Shown: one piece after another, positions 8,761 to 17,398 of the stretch | Position numbering within the stretch: the first letter of the stretch is position 1 | How the letters are laid out: the number at the start of each line of letters is the position of its first letter | From: Lachnotalea sp041821265 | GTDB taxonomy: Bacteria > Bacillota > Clostridia > Lachnospirales > Lachnospiraceae | Assembly: GCA_041821265.1 (NCBI GenBank) | Contig: JBGUEQ010000005.1 | Span: 59,402-123,401 of the forward strand | Reading direction: 5' to 3' | Length of the DNA stretch: 64,000 nt | The notes under the pieces: generated by a model | What the model was told of the DNA's origin: nothing | Seen by the model: only the letters and a program-made list of their open reading frames with translations | The model's database searches: none | Position numbers and translations under genes: made by a program

Positions 8761-9259
8761 ATCCTCCTATCAAATCTTGTATTTCACATTAACAAATAAT
8801 ATTTTAATATATTTATTAATTTTTTAACAGTCTTTTTTGCAAAAATTTTATTTTCTCAAAAAAAAGTGTTGCTGTGTGAACAGTAAAGAAAAAGTGCTGC
8901 TGCAAAAAATTCCATTCACACGCGTGGTATGCATTTTGGCACATAGTGCCTTTTATTTACCAATGAAGTTCATAGAACATTCCTGTTAAAGAACAAAGTG
9001 TCTGCTTGCAGACACTCTCGCGCCCGAGTGGATTGCGTAGCAATAAACTTCCTATCCACGAGGTGCGCATTATGGCACGTAGTGCCTTTTTATATAATAG
9101 GGAAGTTCGGAGAACTTTCCTATTATATAAAAAAGGCTTACTGTTTGTGAAAGAAACAGTAAGCGCTAAAATTAATTCTATAAAGTTATGTATTATATTA
9201 TCATTTGTTAAACTGTATTATTAAAGGTAATGATTAAGGCTATTCATAATATCTAAATA
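8761..9259. repeat. intergenic block of hairpins with two diverged direct repeats
   Basis: There is no convincing gene here. A 20-bp inverted repeat lies at 8997-9016 (AGTGTCTG/CAGACACT). A ~25-bp stem lies at 9084-9137, with arms from GCCTTTTTATATAATAGG to CCTATTATAT around a GGA loop. An 11-bp perfect stem lies at 9136-9164 (GCTTACTGTTT/AAACAGTAAGC). The stretch around GGCACATAGTGCC (8939) recurs in altered form around GGCACGTAGTGCC (9074), each followed by a similar AAGTTC..AGAAC..TCC segment. The block may act as a terminator between the convergent or tandem units or be a decayed small mobile element. Confidence 0.55.
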
Positions 9260-9814
9260 TTATAAAGGTAGTACATTTCTTTGAAATTCTTGATTTATAA
9301 TTTGGGCCATTCCATTATAAATAGCGGATAAACCACAGAAAATTCCAACATATCCAGCAATAATGTGGATTGTAGTGGATTCTGTAAAGTTTGCAATAGA
9401 AAGAAGTAAAAATAATAAGGCAAGAGAACCAAATACAACTTGGCTTGCGCGGTTATGTTTTAATGTTCCAATGAACATAAAACAAGTAAAAACACACCAA
9501 AGACCTAAGTAGTACCCAAGACTTACTGGATCAGCAGCTTCAATTTGGGAAAATGGATTAATCCAGATTAAGATTAAGGACCACCAAAAAAATCCGTAAG
9601 CAGCAAATGCAGTTGCTCCAAATGTGTTGTTTTTCTTGAATTCCATAATACCTGCTATAATTTGAGCAGCGCCGCCTAACGCAAAACCCATTGCAACAAT
9701 AACGATGGAAAGAGGAATAAATCCTGCATTATGTAAGTTTAAGAGGCAGGTGGTCATACCAAATCCTAAAAGGCCCAAGGGCGCTGGATTTGCAATACTT
9801 GATTGATTTGACAT
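9260..9814 (-). CDS. acetate/succinate uptake transporter, GPR1/FUN34/SatP family
   Basis: A 184-residue protein with six hydrophobic segments. The family signature NPAPLGLLGFGMTT is at residues 9-22 and precedes the first membrane span. Family members move acetate and related small carboxylates across the cytoplasmic membrane, often with protons. The ATG at 9814 is preferred, since GAAAGGAT lies ~10 bases upstream and the product then begins MSNQSSIANPAPLG, the usual layout. The longer reading adds 20 residues with no family support. It stands alone, with hairpin-rich DNA downstream. In a fermenting anaerobe it may export or re-import acetate. Confidence 0.9.
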   Translation of the reverse strand: MSNQSSIANPAPLGLLGFGMTTCLLNLHNAGFIPLSIVIVAMGFALGGAAQIIAGIMEFKKNNTFGATAFAAYGFFWWSLILIWINPFSQIEAADPVSLGYYLGLWCVFTCFMFIGTLKHNRASQVVFGSLALLFLLLSIANFTESTTIHIIAGYVGIFCGLSAIYNGMAQIINQEFQRNVLPL

Positions 9815-10101
9815 ATTCGATATAATCCTTTCAGTGCATGTGCTTGATTTTAAATTGCTCGAATATGTTATCATTTTTTCAGATAGAATACAATCAAATT
9901 TAAGAATTTTATATAAAAGTTATATGTAACTATTTATTCTGCAACAAAATAGATACGAATACAGAATGATAGGAATATAGTTGTATGTAAATTGGTTAAA
10001 CTTACTTCTATATATAAGGAAATATTTTGATATACATATTTATACTTTGGCGTGTGCTTATAATTTGTTGTGTAAAAAAACAGCTAAAAGTGTTAAAATA
10101 A

Positions 10102-10251
10102 AGCATATTAATTGAAAAGATAGAAAGATTAACAATTAATAGGATACAAGAATGGAAAGGATATGTTTCCGTGGTTCAACATGGAGAATTTGGAGCAGAT
10201 ATGAAAGTAGATTTATGTAATGATGGACCCTTTACTATCCTATTAGATTAA
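10102..10251 (+). pseudogene. remnant of D-aminoacyl-tRNA deacylase (dtd), C-terminal end
   Basis: The frame ending at TAA 10249-10251 reads HGEFGADMKVDLCNDGPFTI then LLD. This is the conserved C-terminal strand pair of DTD proteins (GxFGADMKVxLxNDGPVT). Only about 30 recognisable codons are present, and the catalytic N-terminal two thirds, including the SQFTL-type motif, are absent upstream. It is therefore a gene relic. The rest of the 9875-10302 gap shows nothing else. Confidence 0.65.
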
Positions 10252-10302
10252 TAATTTAGAATATGATTGGTAAAGGATGAAAAACATATAGTGGAGGAAA
10301 AG

Positions 10303-11079
10303 ATGTTAATAGATAGAGAAAAAGTAGTTAGTTCATTTAATAATTATTTAAAAGGTTATGATCATAACGATCCAAGAATCGGGCTTAAAATCGCGCATAC
10401 ATACCGTGTTGCTACACTATGTGAAACAATAGCAAATCATCTTAAGTTTAATAAAGAAGAGGTAGAGCTTGCATGGCTCATTGGTATGCTTCATGATGTA
10501 GGAAGATTTGATCAAGTAAAGAGGTATGGAACTTTTAAGGATGCGGACTCTATGAATCATGCACAATATGGAACTGAAATTTTGTTCGATAAGGGATATA
10601 TCAGAAATTATATTGAAAGTAACTGTTATGATGAGTTGATTTGTGCTGCGATACTTAATCATAACTTGTTTGTGCTACCGAATGATTTGGATGTGCGAAC
10701 AAGGTTATTTAGTGATTTAATACGTGATGCAGATAAAATAGATATTTTGAAATTAAGTGCAAGTGGTTCATTAGAAACAATTTACGGTTATACGATTGAG
10801 CAAATGAAACAAGCGGCCATTACAAAAGAGGTAATAGAAAGCTACTTAGAACATAAGGCAGTTGATTACAGTTTGAAAAAAAGTCCGATTGATCATGTTG
10901 TAGGTCATGTATCATTGGCATTTGAATTGGTATTTCCAATTAGTTTTGAAATTGTAGAAAAGCAAGGGTATTTAAATCAAATACTTAGTTTTGATTCGGA
11001 GAATGAAATGACTAAAATTCAGCTTATGGAATTAAAAAAAGACATGCAAAAATATATCATAATGCGAAGCGGTAACTAG
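10303..11079 (+). CDS. HD-domain metal-dependent phosphohydrolase
   Basis: A 258-residue HD-superfamily protein. The motif order is H in KIAHTYRV, HD in WLIGMLHDVGRFDQ, H in MNHAQYGTEIL, an AAILNHN helix, and the distal D in IRDADKIDIL. This supplies the metal-binding set. Such domains hydrolyse nucleotides or other phosphate esters, and no specific substrate can be named. I chose the ATG at 10303 because GGAGG lies 5 bases before it. A TTG 36 bases upstream is in frame but unsupported. The next gene on the same strand is a broken TauE permease. Confidence 0.85.
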   Translation: MLIDREKVVSSFNNYLKGYDHNDPRIGLKIAHTYRVATLCETIANHLKFNKEEVELAWLIGMLHDVGRFDQVKRYGTFKDADSMNHAQYGTEILFDKGYIRNYIESNCYDELICAAILNHNLFVLPNDLDVRTRLFSDLIRDADKIDILKLSASGSLETIYGYTIEQMKQAAITKEVIESYLEHKAVDYSLKKSPIDHVVGHVSLAFELVFPISFEIVEKQGYLNQILSFDSENEMTKIQLMELKKDMQKYIIMRSGN

Positions 11080-11126
11080 GAGTTACGGGTAATGGCAGAG
11101 TAAAGGAATAAAAGATGGGGGATGCA

Positions 11127-11688
11127 ATGGTAAATTTTATTCAAATGATAGATATTAGTTTGGTACAATGGGTAATTATTATTTTAATTGCATTTTTAGT
11201 TGGATTTTAAAAACAGGAATTGGTGGGGTGATGATGTTGGCAATCCCCATTCTTGCCAGCACCTTTGGAGGTAAAGATTCCACCGGTATTTTGTTACCAA
11301 TGCTAATCGTTGGTGATGTTTTTGCAATTAAGTATTATCATCGCAGTGCAAATTGGAGAAATGTTATCATGCCTTTGCCGTGGGCAATTATTGGATTGGT
11401 CTTGGGGGTTGTAGTTGGAAATTATATAAGTGATAGTACATTCATCACGTTAATTGGAATACTTGTTTTGTTATGTTTAATCGTTTTAGTTTATACAGAA
11501 AAGAAAGGACAAATTTTTGTTTGGCTAATATGAGCTTGAAATCTTTGGCACTTGCTATTTTAATGATACCAGTCATCGCAGTAGGAGCAATTTTAGGAGC
11601 CTTCATATTGAAAAAAATAAATGAAACATATTTTCGATACCTTGTTATTGGTATGACAGCCATTGCAGCAATTAAGCTCCTCATTTAG
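11127..11688 (+). pseudogene. TauE/SafE-family permease, two frameshifts and an internal deletion
   Basis: The frame from ATG 11127 encodes a normal first membrane segment but stops at a TAA near 11208. The next frame continues with KTGIGGVMMLAIPILASTF, the TauE signature, to a TGA at 11533. A third frame supplies the C-terminal family end, SLALAILMIPVIAVGAILG to FRYLVIGMTAIAAIKLLI. The middle of the family, roughly 50-60 residues including the usual GNAAGP-like segment, is missing between YTEKKGQ and the last part. The whole therefore cannot make a functional anion exporter. It is a decayed member of the sulfite/organosulfonate exporter family. Confidence 0.8.
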
Positions 11689-11696
11689 AGAGAGTG

Positions 11697-12380
11697 TTAG
11701 TGTTGCTTTGAATGTAAATTAAGCGAATAGACTTCGGATACTAATCTAATAAAAAGCAGAAGACATTTATGAAACGATAAATGTCTTCTGCTTTTTAGCA
11801 AATTGCTAGCAATATAGGAAGCTACTTCCGATACTTTCTGATGGGTAGCGGAGGTAGATAAGGAAACGGTATTGGAAACTAATGTATTATTGTGCCAGAC
11901 ACGTAGTGCAAAGAAAAGAAGACGTGCGAGATTTGACATGGTCATCATTTGATAGCCAGGGTCGCAGGTACGTATTTCTAGGGCGATGTGGTCTAATAAA
12001 GAAAGAATATGTTTCAGATCATGAAGATTTAATTCCAAAATCAATTCGGGTTTTTTGAAAAATTCAGTTAATGAAAGTTCCCCGGTGGATGAAAGAAAGG
12101 ATGAAAAAGGCTCTAAACTAAATTCGATGACGACTCTCTCATGATATGAATTTCCATATTGACCTGTCTTATGAATTTGATTTTTATTGATGAAAACAAG
12201 ACTACCCTTTTTTACGTGATAAGTTTTGGTGTCGATAAAATAATAGCGTTCACCCTCCACTAGATAGTAGATTTCAAATTCATCATGGGTATGTTTGGAC
12301 GGCATGGTGAATTCATAATCTCGAGCAATGCGTTCGATGGTGATGCCATCCATTGATTCTTCATAAACAACTTTTTGCAT
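11697..12380 (-). pseudogene. AraC-type regulator lacking its HTH domain
   Basis: A 227-residue frame. Residues 1-~180 are a cupin-type AraC sensor domain (SKHTHDEFEIYYLVEGERYY, then VKKGSLVFINKNQIHKT). The linker that should lead into the DNA-binding domain begins normally with KVSEVASYIASNLL. It then changes abruptly into sequence derived from a 20-bp perfect hairpin, and the frame ends about 30 codons later. The two helix-turn-helix motifs (~100 residues) are absent. The protein may still fold and bind sugar but should not bind DNA. The ATG at 12380 has GGAGG upstream. It is divergent from the GH4 gene, its probable former target. Confidence 0.72.
11751..11796. terminator. perfect 20-bp stem hairpin, possible bidirectional terminator
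   Basis: The arms AAAAAGCAGAAGACATTTAT (11751-11770) and its exact complement (11777-11796) flank the loop GAAACG. A and T runs at both ends allow termination on either strand. It lies inside the broken end of the AraC-type gene. Confidence 0.7.
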
Positions 12381-12536
12381 AATTCCCTCCTCCATGGAAT
12401 AAAAGATAAAATAGTTCGAAAAATACAAATAAAAGCAAAATAATATAAGAATATTATACTATATTACAGTACAATGTCTATATATAATTAAAATGTAACT
12501 TAATGTATAGTTGTATAGTGAAAGGTGGGTATTTAT

Positions 12537-13943
12537 ATGAAATATCAAAATAATAAAGTAGAAGATGTTAAAATTGCATATATTGGCGGTGGATCTAGAG
12601 GATGGGCTTGGACTTTGATGACGGACTTAGCGCTTGAACCAGATATGAGTGGGACAATTCGACTCTATGATATTGATCACGAAGCTGCAAAGGTAAATGA
12701 AATAATTGGTAATCAGGTATCTAAAAGGAAAGATGCCGTTGGAAAATGGAACTATAAAACATGTGACAGTATAGAATCTGCATTGACGGGAGCTGATTTT
12801 ATTGTAATTTCTATTTTACCTGGGACGTTTGATGAAATGGCGATTGATGTACATATGCCACAACGGTTAGGAGTGTACCAATCGGTAGGTGATACTGCTG
12901 GTCCAGGAGGTATCATGCGTGCCTTACGTACTATTCCAATGTTTGTGGAAATTGCAAAAGCAATCAAAACATATGCACCGAATGCATGGACCATTAATTA
13001 TACAAATCCAATGTCATTATGTGTAAAAACATTATATAAAGTATTTCCAGAAATTAAAGCATTTGGATGTTGTCATGAAGTATTTGGGACGCAGAAAGTA
13101 CTAAAAAATATTTTAGAAGAAACGCTAGATATTGAAAACATTGAACGTAGTGATATTTTAGTTAATGTATTAGGAATCAATCATTTTACTTGGTTTGATT
13201 ATGCTTCTTATAAAGGGATTGATATATTTCCAATTTATAAGAAATATATTGGAGAACATTTTGAGGAAGGATACGATGAGAGAGATACAAATTGGGCCAA
13301 TAGTTGCTTTGCATGCTCCCATCGCGTAAAATTTGATTTATTCAATCGTTATGGCTTGATTGCAGCAGCAGGGGATCGTCATCTTGCGGAATTTATGCCA
13401 GGAAATGAATATCTAAATGATCCTGATACAGTAACTTCTTGGAAATTTGGTCTGACAAGTGTAGACTGGAGAAAAGAAGATCTTCAAGAACGTTTGAATA
13501 AAAGCCATAAATTAATGGTGGGAGAAGAGGAAGTAGAACTAAAACCAACAGGAGAAGAAGGAATTCTATTGATTAAGGCACTTTGTGGACTCGAACGAAT
13601 GGTTAGTAATGTTAATATTCCAAATACGAACCTTCAGATATCCAATCTTCCCAAAGATGCAATTGTTGAGACCAATGCAGTGTTTGAATATAATGCAATT
13701 CGTCCAATTGTGGCTGGTGCAGTTCCTGAAAAGGTGAAAGCTTTGATTATGCCACATATTGAGAATCACGAATATACGTTAGAAGCTGCCTTGACAGGTA
13801 ATAAAGAATTAGTAATAAAAGCTTTTTTAAATGATCCGCTGATTCAGGGAAAACAATGTAGTGAAGAGGAGATACGTGCCTTAGTGGAGGATATGATTTT
13901 AGGAACTCAAAAATATCTTATAAACTTTAAAAGTGAAATATAG
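12537..13943 (+). CDS. lplD: GH4 alpha-galacturonidase (LplD-like)
   Basis: A 468-residue family 4 glycosidase, the NAD- and Mn-dependent type that cleaves by oxidation and elimination. The nucleotide-binding motif is IGGGSRGW (residues 16-23). NYTNPMS and CCHEVFGTQ (about 155 and 178-186) carry the sugar- and metal-binding residues. LGINHFTW and GDRHLAEF follow. Over its whole length it resembles Bacillus LplD, an alpha-galacturonidase, more than MelA or the phospho-glucosidases. It would act in the cytosol on short galacturonate oligomers from pectin. The ATG at 12537 is preceded by AAAGGTGG. An in-frame GTG lies 12 bases earlier. The PL9 lyase at 21 kb fits the same diet. Confidence 0.88.
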   Translation: MKYQNNKVEDVKIAYIGGGSRGWAWTLMTDLALEPDMSGTIRLYDIDHEAAKVNEIIGNQVSKRKDAVGKWNYKTCDSIESALTGADFIVISILPGTFDEMAIDVHMPQRLGVYQSVGDTAGPGGIMRALRTIPMFVEIAKAIKTYAPNAWTINYTNPMSLCVKTLYKVFPEIKAFGCCHEVFGTQKVLKNILEETLDIENIERSDILVNVLGINHFTWFDYASYKGIDIFPIYKKYIGEHFEEGYDERDTNWANSCFACSHRVKFDLFNRYGLIAAAGDRHLAEFMPGNEYLNDPDTVTSWKFGLTSVDWRKEDLQERLNKSHKLMVGEEEVELKPTGEEGILLIKALCGLERMVSNVNIPNTNLQISNLPKDAIVETNAVFEYNAIRPIVAGAVPEKVKALIMPHIENHEYTLEAALTGNKELVIKAFLNDPLIQGKQCSEEEIRALVEDMILGTQKYLINFKSEI

Positions 13944-14016
13944 TATTGAATAAAAGATGAAATAAAAGATGATACTAAAGATGAAATATAATTAAAAATC
14001 CCATAAAATAATAGGG

Positions 14017-14070
14017 AATAAGCTTAATTGAACTCTGAAATACGGGAGAATCAATTAGGCTTATTTTTGT
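14017..14070 (+). terminator. Rho-independent terminator after the GH4 gene
   Basis: The arms AATAAGCTTAATTGA (14017-14031) and TCAATTAGGCTTATT (14051-14065) pair with one G-U and are followed by a T run. The hairpin sits ~75 bases after the GH4 stop. Confidence 0.8.
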
Positions 14071-14270
14071 ATACAATAAAATTTTTTGAATATGTTTATT
14101 TGAACTTATACAATCAGGAGATACAAAAAGTGCAGAGTAGAAGCATGTTGCGTTGTAACATGCGTTGGAGCAAAAGTGTCAACCAGTAGCCGTTTTATTA
14201 AAATGATTTGTTATACATAAAAATGAAACAACATATAATATACCAAGACTTTGAATGGAGCAAATAATAA

Positions 14271-14825
14271 ATGCTAAATATTCTTAATATGATAAACCCA
14301 ATAGAGCGAAATAGCTATACGATGCAGTATATTTTAAATACGTTTAAAGCTTTTGTAGAAGTGATTATACCATGGTCACCTCAACTTGCAGCTGAATATG
14401 GTGAGCTACAATATTATGGTGCAATTGATTTACTTGCATATGAATACATAATTCAATCATTAAATGAGTATGGAGGCAGTTCATTGGTCGTATCAACTGC
14501 TAAAACGTTAGATGCAATTGCACGACAGATAATAGTAAATGAAGATAATAAGAATATAACAAATGTATCAAAGGGAACAATATTTGCCGATCTAGCACCG
14601 AGTGATCGGTTATTAGCAATCAATCTTATGAAGCAGTATGAAACAAACTCATCAGACAATCAAGTTGCAATAACAGATTCATTAATTCGATTAACGATGA
14701 TGGGATATTATTCCGAATGGTTTGGGTATGGAACCACTCGTTTAAAAGGACCAAATCAACGAATATTTGAATTCAAACCATTAAGTTGGGAACAAGTGGA
14801 GTATCCGGGTTCTCAAAGTAGATAA
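14271..14825 (+). CDS. small partner subunit of a GMC oxidoreductase (gluconate 2-dehydrogenase subunit 3-like)
   Basis: A 184-residue soluble, mainly helical protein (for example TFKAFVEVIIPWSPQLAAEY and SDRLLAINLMKQYE), ending with WFGYGTTRLKGPNQR. It has no signal peptide, metal motif or cofactor motif. It lies directly upstream of a GMC flavoprotein, the position of gluconate 2-dehydrogenase subunit 3-type proteins in Firmicutes, and has similar length and a helical N terminus. The assignment rests mainly on context. The Gram-negative relatives carry a Tat signal, which is missing here. It probably stabilises or activates the large subunit. Confidence 0.5.
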   Translation: MLNILNMINPIERNSYTMQYILNTFKAFVEVIIPWSPQLAAEYGELQYYGAIDLLAYEYIIQSLNEYGGSSLVVSTAKTLDAIARQIIVNEDNKNITNVSKGTIFADLAPSDRLLAINLMKQYETNSSDNQVAITDSLIRLTMMGYYSEWFGYGTTRLKGPNQRIFEFKPLSWEQVEYPGSQSR

Positions 14826-14921
14826 AATAATGTAATGATAAGAATTGAAAAACAGTGTATATAGATGCTATAGCTACACCAATAAATTTATGTGGAGAAA
14901 ACAAACAGGTGGAGGAAAAGT

Positions 14922-16634
14922 ATGAAGAATAGTGCGGATGTTATTGTTATAGGGGCAGGAGGTGGGGGCGCTGTAGTAGCGAAGGAACTGTGCGAAAAGG
15001 GTTTAAAAGTATTGCTTTTAGAAGCAGGACCTTGGTTCGGTAACATAAAGTGGCCACGTCCGAATTCAAAGCAGGGTGAAGTGAGCAGTTCAGATTATGA
15101 AGATTTAAGTATAAATTTATTAAAAGAAAGTTTTACAGATTTAGAAAATGATATGAATGATTCCATCGTTGGTAAATTTCGATGGGGGCCGGCTAATCGT
15201 AATGAAGGACCATGGAAAAGAAATATTCAAAACGGAGGTTTAATATGGCAAACAGCCGGTGTAGGAGGTAGTACACTACATTATTTTGGGAATTCACCAC
15301 GTGCTTACGCCTCTGCCATCGATGATACATGGCCAATATCCTATAATGAACTTTTGCCATATTATGAAAAAGTTGAACAAACATTGCCGGTCATGGAGGC
15401 GCCAGCAACAGCAAAAGAAAATTTATTTTTTTATGGGGCAAAAAAAGCTAATTGGAATCCTTTGTCGGATAATAATGTAACAGAACCGGGCTATCGCCTA
15501 CAACCCAATGCGATTTTACGTGGAAGTTATCCAATCGATATTCCAGGTTATGACAGAAAAAGAGATGGTCCCTATGGTTGTACCTTAAGAGGAAATTGTG
15601 TGAATGGCTGTCACATTGGGCCAAGTATAGAGACTGTAGCAAAAAGAGCAACATTTGTAAGTTATATTCCACCAGCGCTTCGAACCGGTAATATAGAAAT
15701 AAGGCCGAATGCTTTCGTAATAAAAGTGTTGACCAAACAGGGGGAAGAAGGCTTGCATACGGTTGGTGTTATCTATAGAGACACTTGGACAGGTGAGAGG
15801 ATAGAAATAAGAGCGGATGTTGTTGTTATGTCAGGGGGAGCAATTGAAACTCCGCGTTTGTGGCTGAATTCTGAATTACCGAAAAACCCATGGGTGGGAA
15901 AAGGATTGGTGAATCATTGGTTTGATAATGTTACAGGTATCTATGAAGAGGAAGCGTTAATGAATGCAATTGGAAAAGATAATATTAATCCGTTTGTTGG
16001 ACAGAATGCAGCGGCAAGATTTGACTATCCTGGACTAGGTGTTATTGAAACATATGGAATGAGTCCTGGTTTATATGCTTCGTTGGCTTATTCTATAAGT
16101 GACAAAGGCTTTGCAGCATTTAATAGTACAAATCCAGATGCACCATGGAATTTCGAAGGAGCAATCGTAGGAGAACAGTTAAAAGAATGTATGAGAAATT
16201 ACACAAAAACTTTAAGTTTAGTCATATTTACAGATGATGAAGTGGTTCAAAGTAATGAAGTGACTTTAGATTATGAAAATAAAGATGAAAATGGCTATAT
16301 ACCGAAAATCAGATATAAACCTAGTGAAAATACTGGAAGAAAAAGAGATAAACTAGCGGTAATTGCAGCTGATATTTTAAAGAAGGCGGGTGCAAAAACG
16401 ATTATTCGCTCAAATTGGCCAAACAATTTATTTATTCATATTCAATGCACAATGCGTATTGGTTTAGTAACGGACAATGATTGCGAAGCAAAACAAGTGG
16501 CACGATTATTTATAGCAGATAATAGTGTGTTGTACAATTCATTAGGAGGGCCTAATCCTACACTTACGACGCAAGCACTTGCAACACGTACAGCAGAAAA
16601 AATAAAAAACAAATATTTTTCAGAAAGAGTTTAA
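14922..16634 (+). CDS. GMC-family FAD-dependent oxidoreductase
   Basis: A 570-residue flavoenzyme that oxidises an alcohol or sugar hydroxyl. The FAD dinucleotide motif is GAGGGGAVVAKE (residues 11-22), with the second-strand acid in LLLEAGP. The second conserved motif is GVGGSTLHYFGN, and the substrate domain contains a Cys-rich segment, CTLRGNCVNGCHIGPS. Near the C terminus IHIQCTMRIG and SLGGPNPTLTTQAL form the usual FAD-closing region. I chose ATG 14922 because GGAGG ends 6 bases before it. The natural acceptor is unknown. A cytosolic sugar or polyol oxidase or dehydrogenase working with the small upstream protein is the best reading. Confidence 0.85.
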   Translation: MKNSADVIVIGAGGGGAVVAKELCEKGLKVLLLEAGPWFGNIKWPRPNSKQGEVSSSDYEDLSINLLKESFTDLENDMNDSIVGKFRWGPANRNEGPWKRNIQNGGLIWQTAGVGGSTLHYFGNSPRAYASAIDDTWPISYNELLPYYEKVEQTLPVMEAPATAKENLFFYGAKKANWNPLSDNNVTEPGYRLQPNAILRGSYPIDIPGYDRKRDGPYGCTLRGNCVNGCHIGPSIETVAKRATFVSYIPPALRTGNIEIRPNAFVIKVLTKQGEEGLHTVGVIYRDTWTGERIEIRADVVVMSGGAIETPRLWLNSELPKNPWVGKGLVNHWFDNVTGIYEEEALMNAIGKDNINPFVGQNAAARFDYPGLGVIETYGMSPGLYASLAYSISDKGFAAFNSTNPDAPWNFEGAIVGEQLKECMRNYTKTLSLVIFTDDEVVQSNEVTLDYENKDENGYIPKIRYKPSENTGRKRDKLAVIAADILKKAGAKTIIRSNWPNNLFIHIQCTMRIGLVTDNDCEAKQVARLFIADNSVLYNSLGGPNPTLTTQALATRTAEKIKNKYFSERV

Positions 16635-16657
16635 AATAAAAAGAATTTAGTAGATTG

Positions 16658-16696
16658 ACTCCATAAACGTTTCAAAAAAGTTTATGGAGTTTTTTG
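16658..16696 (+). terminator. Rho-independent terminator after the GMC gene
   Basis: A perfect 11-bp stem, ACTCCATAAAC/GTTTATGGAGT, is followed by TTTTTG. It ends the GMC transcription unit. Confidence 0.9.
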
Positions 16697-16720
16697 TTAC
16701 TTATAAATTATTAAAAAATG

Positions 16721-16745
16721 TAACGATTCAGTACTCTTATAGTTA
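16721..16745. repeat. dispersed short repeat, solo copy 2
   Basis: TAACGATTCAGTAC followed by TCTTATAGTTA matches the reverse complement of 54881-54906 with few differences and resembles 5784-5805. It lies between a terminator and the hyd promoter region. Confidence 0.6.
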
Positions 16746-16833
16746 CAAATAGATACTGCAAATCCAGTTGTTTTGATCAGGAAATAATAAAAAATCAAGG
16801 TAATAAAAAAATCCTTATGTACTAAATTAAGTA

Positions 16834-16853
16834 ATCGATAAAAATCTATCGAT
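16834..16853. promoter_or_regulatory. inverted repeat upstream of hydC, candidate operator
   Basis: ATCGATA-AAAATC-TATCGAT forms a 7-bp perfect inverted repeat 65 bases before the hydC start. It does not match the Rex consensus. A regulator site is plausible but unproved. Confidence 0.35.
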
Positions 16854-16918
16854 AAAGCTTTATTTATTTCGGATGTTATAGTAAAATGTATTTATGTTTT
16901 GGGAAAGGAAGGTACAAA

Positions 16919-17398
16919 ATGTTAGAACAATCATTTTATGACAAAGCGGATGAAATCATCGCTCAACATGGTAGACAACAAAGATCGTTAATACCTATTA
17001 TCCAGGATATTCAGGTGCATTATAGATATCTACCAGCTGAATTATTAACTTATGTTGCAAAACAACTAGGAACAAACGAAGCAAAAGCTTATAGTGTAGC
17101 AACATTTTATGAAAACTTTTCATTTGAACCAAAAGGAAAATATGTGATTCGTGTTTGTGATGGCACGGCATGTCATGTACGAAAATCAGCAATTATTTTA
17201 GACAAGCTATACAAAGAACTTAAATTAACAAAAGAAAAACACACAACGGATGACATGGAATTTACATTGGAAACAGTTTCTTGCTTAGGTGCGTGTGGGC
17301 TTGCTCCCGTACTTACTGTAAATGATGAGGTTTATCCTGCCATGACACCAGAAAAAGTCAGTGTGTTATTAGCAGAATTGAGAGGTGAGCAGGTATGA
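16919..17398 (+). CDS. hydC: electron-bifurcating [FeFe]-hydrogenase, HydC / NuoE-like subunit
   Basis: A 159-residue thioredoxin-fold [2Fe-2S] protein. An N-terminal helical bundle (LIPIIQDIQVHYRYLPAELL) precedes the cluster ligands in CDGTACHV and CLGACGLAP, the classic NuoE pattern. In the trimeric hydrogenase of anaerobes this subunit carries electrons between NADH and ferredoxin paths. The ATG at 16919 follows GGAAAGGAAGG. An earlier in-frame ATG adds 11 residues without support. The stop overlaps the start of hydB by four bases (ATGA), so the two subunits are coupled. Confidence 0.93.
   Translation: MLEQSFYDKADEIIAQHGRQQRSLIPIIQDIQVHYRYLPAELLTYVAKQLGTNEAKAYSVATFYENFSFEPKGKYVIRVCDGTACHVRKSAIILDKLYKELKLTKEKHTTDDMEFTLETVSCLGACGLAPVLTVNDEVYPAMTPEKVSVLLAELRGEQV

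Noticed and set aside
9006..9224. 72-codon plus-strand frame
   Set aside because: It runs through strong hairpins, has no ribosome-binding site and no family-like sequence.
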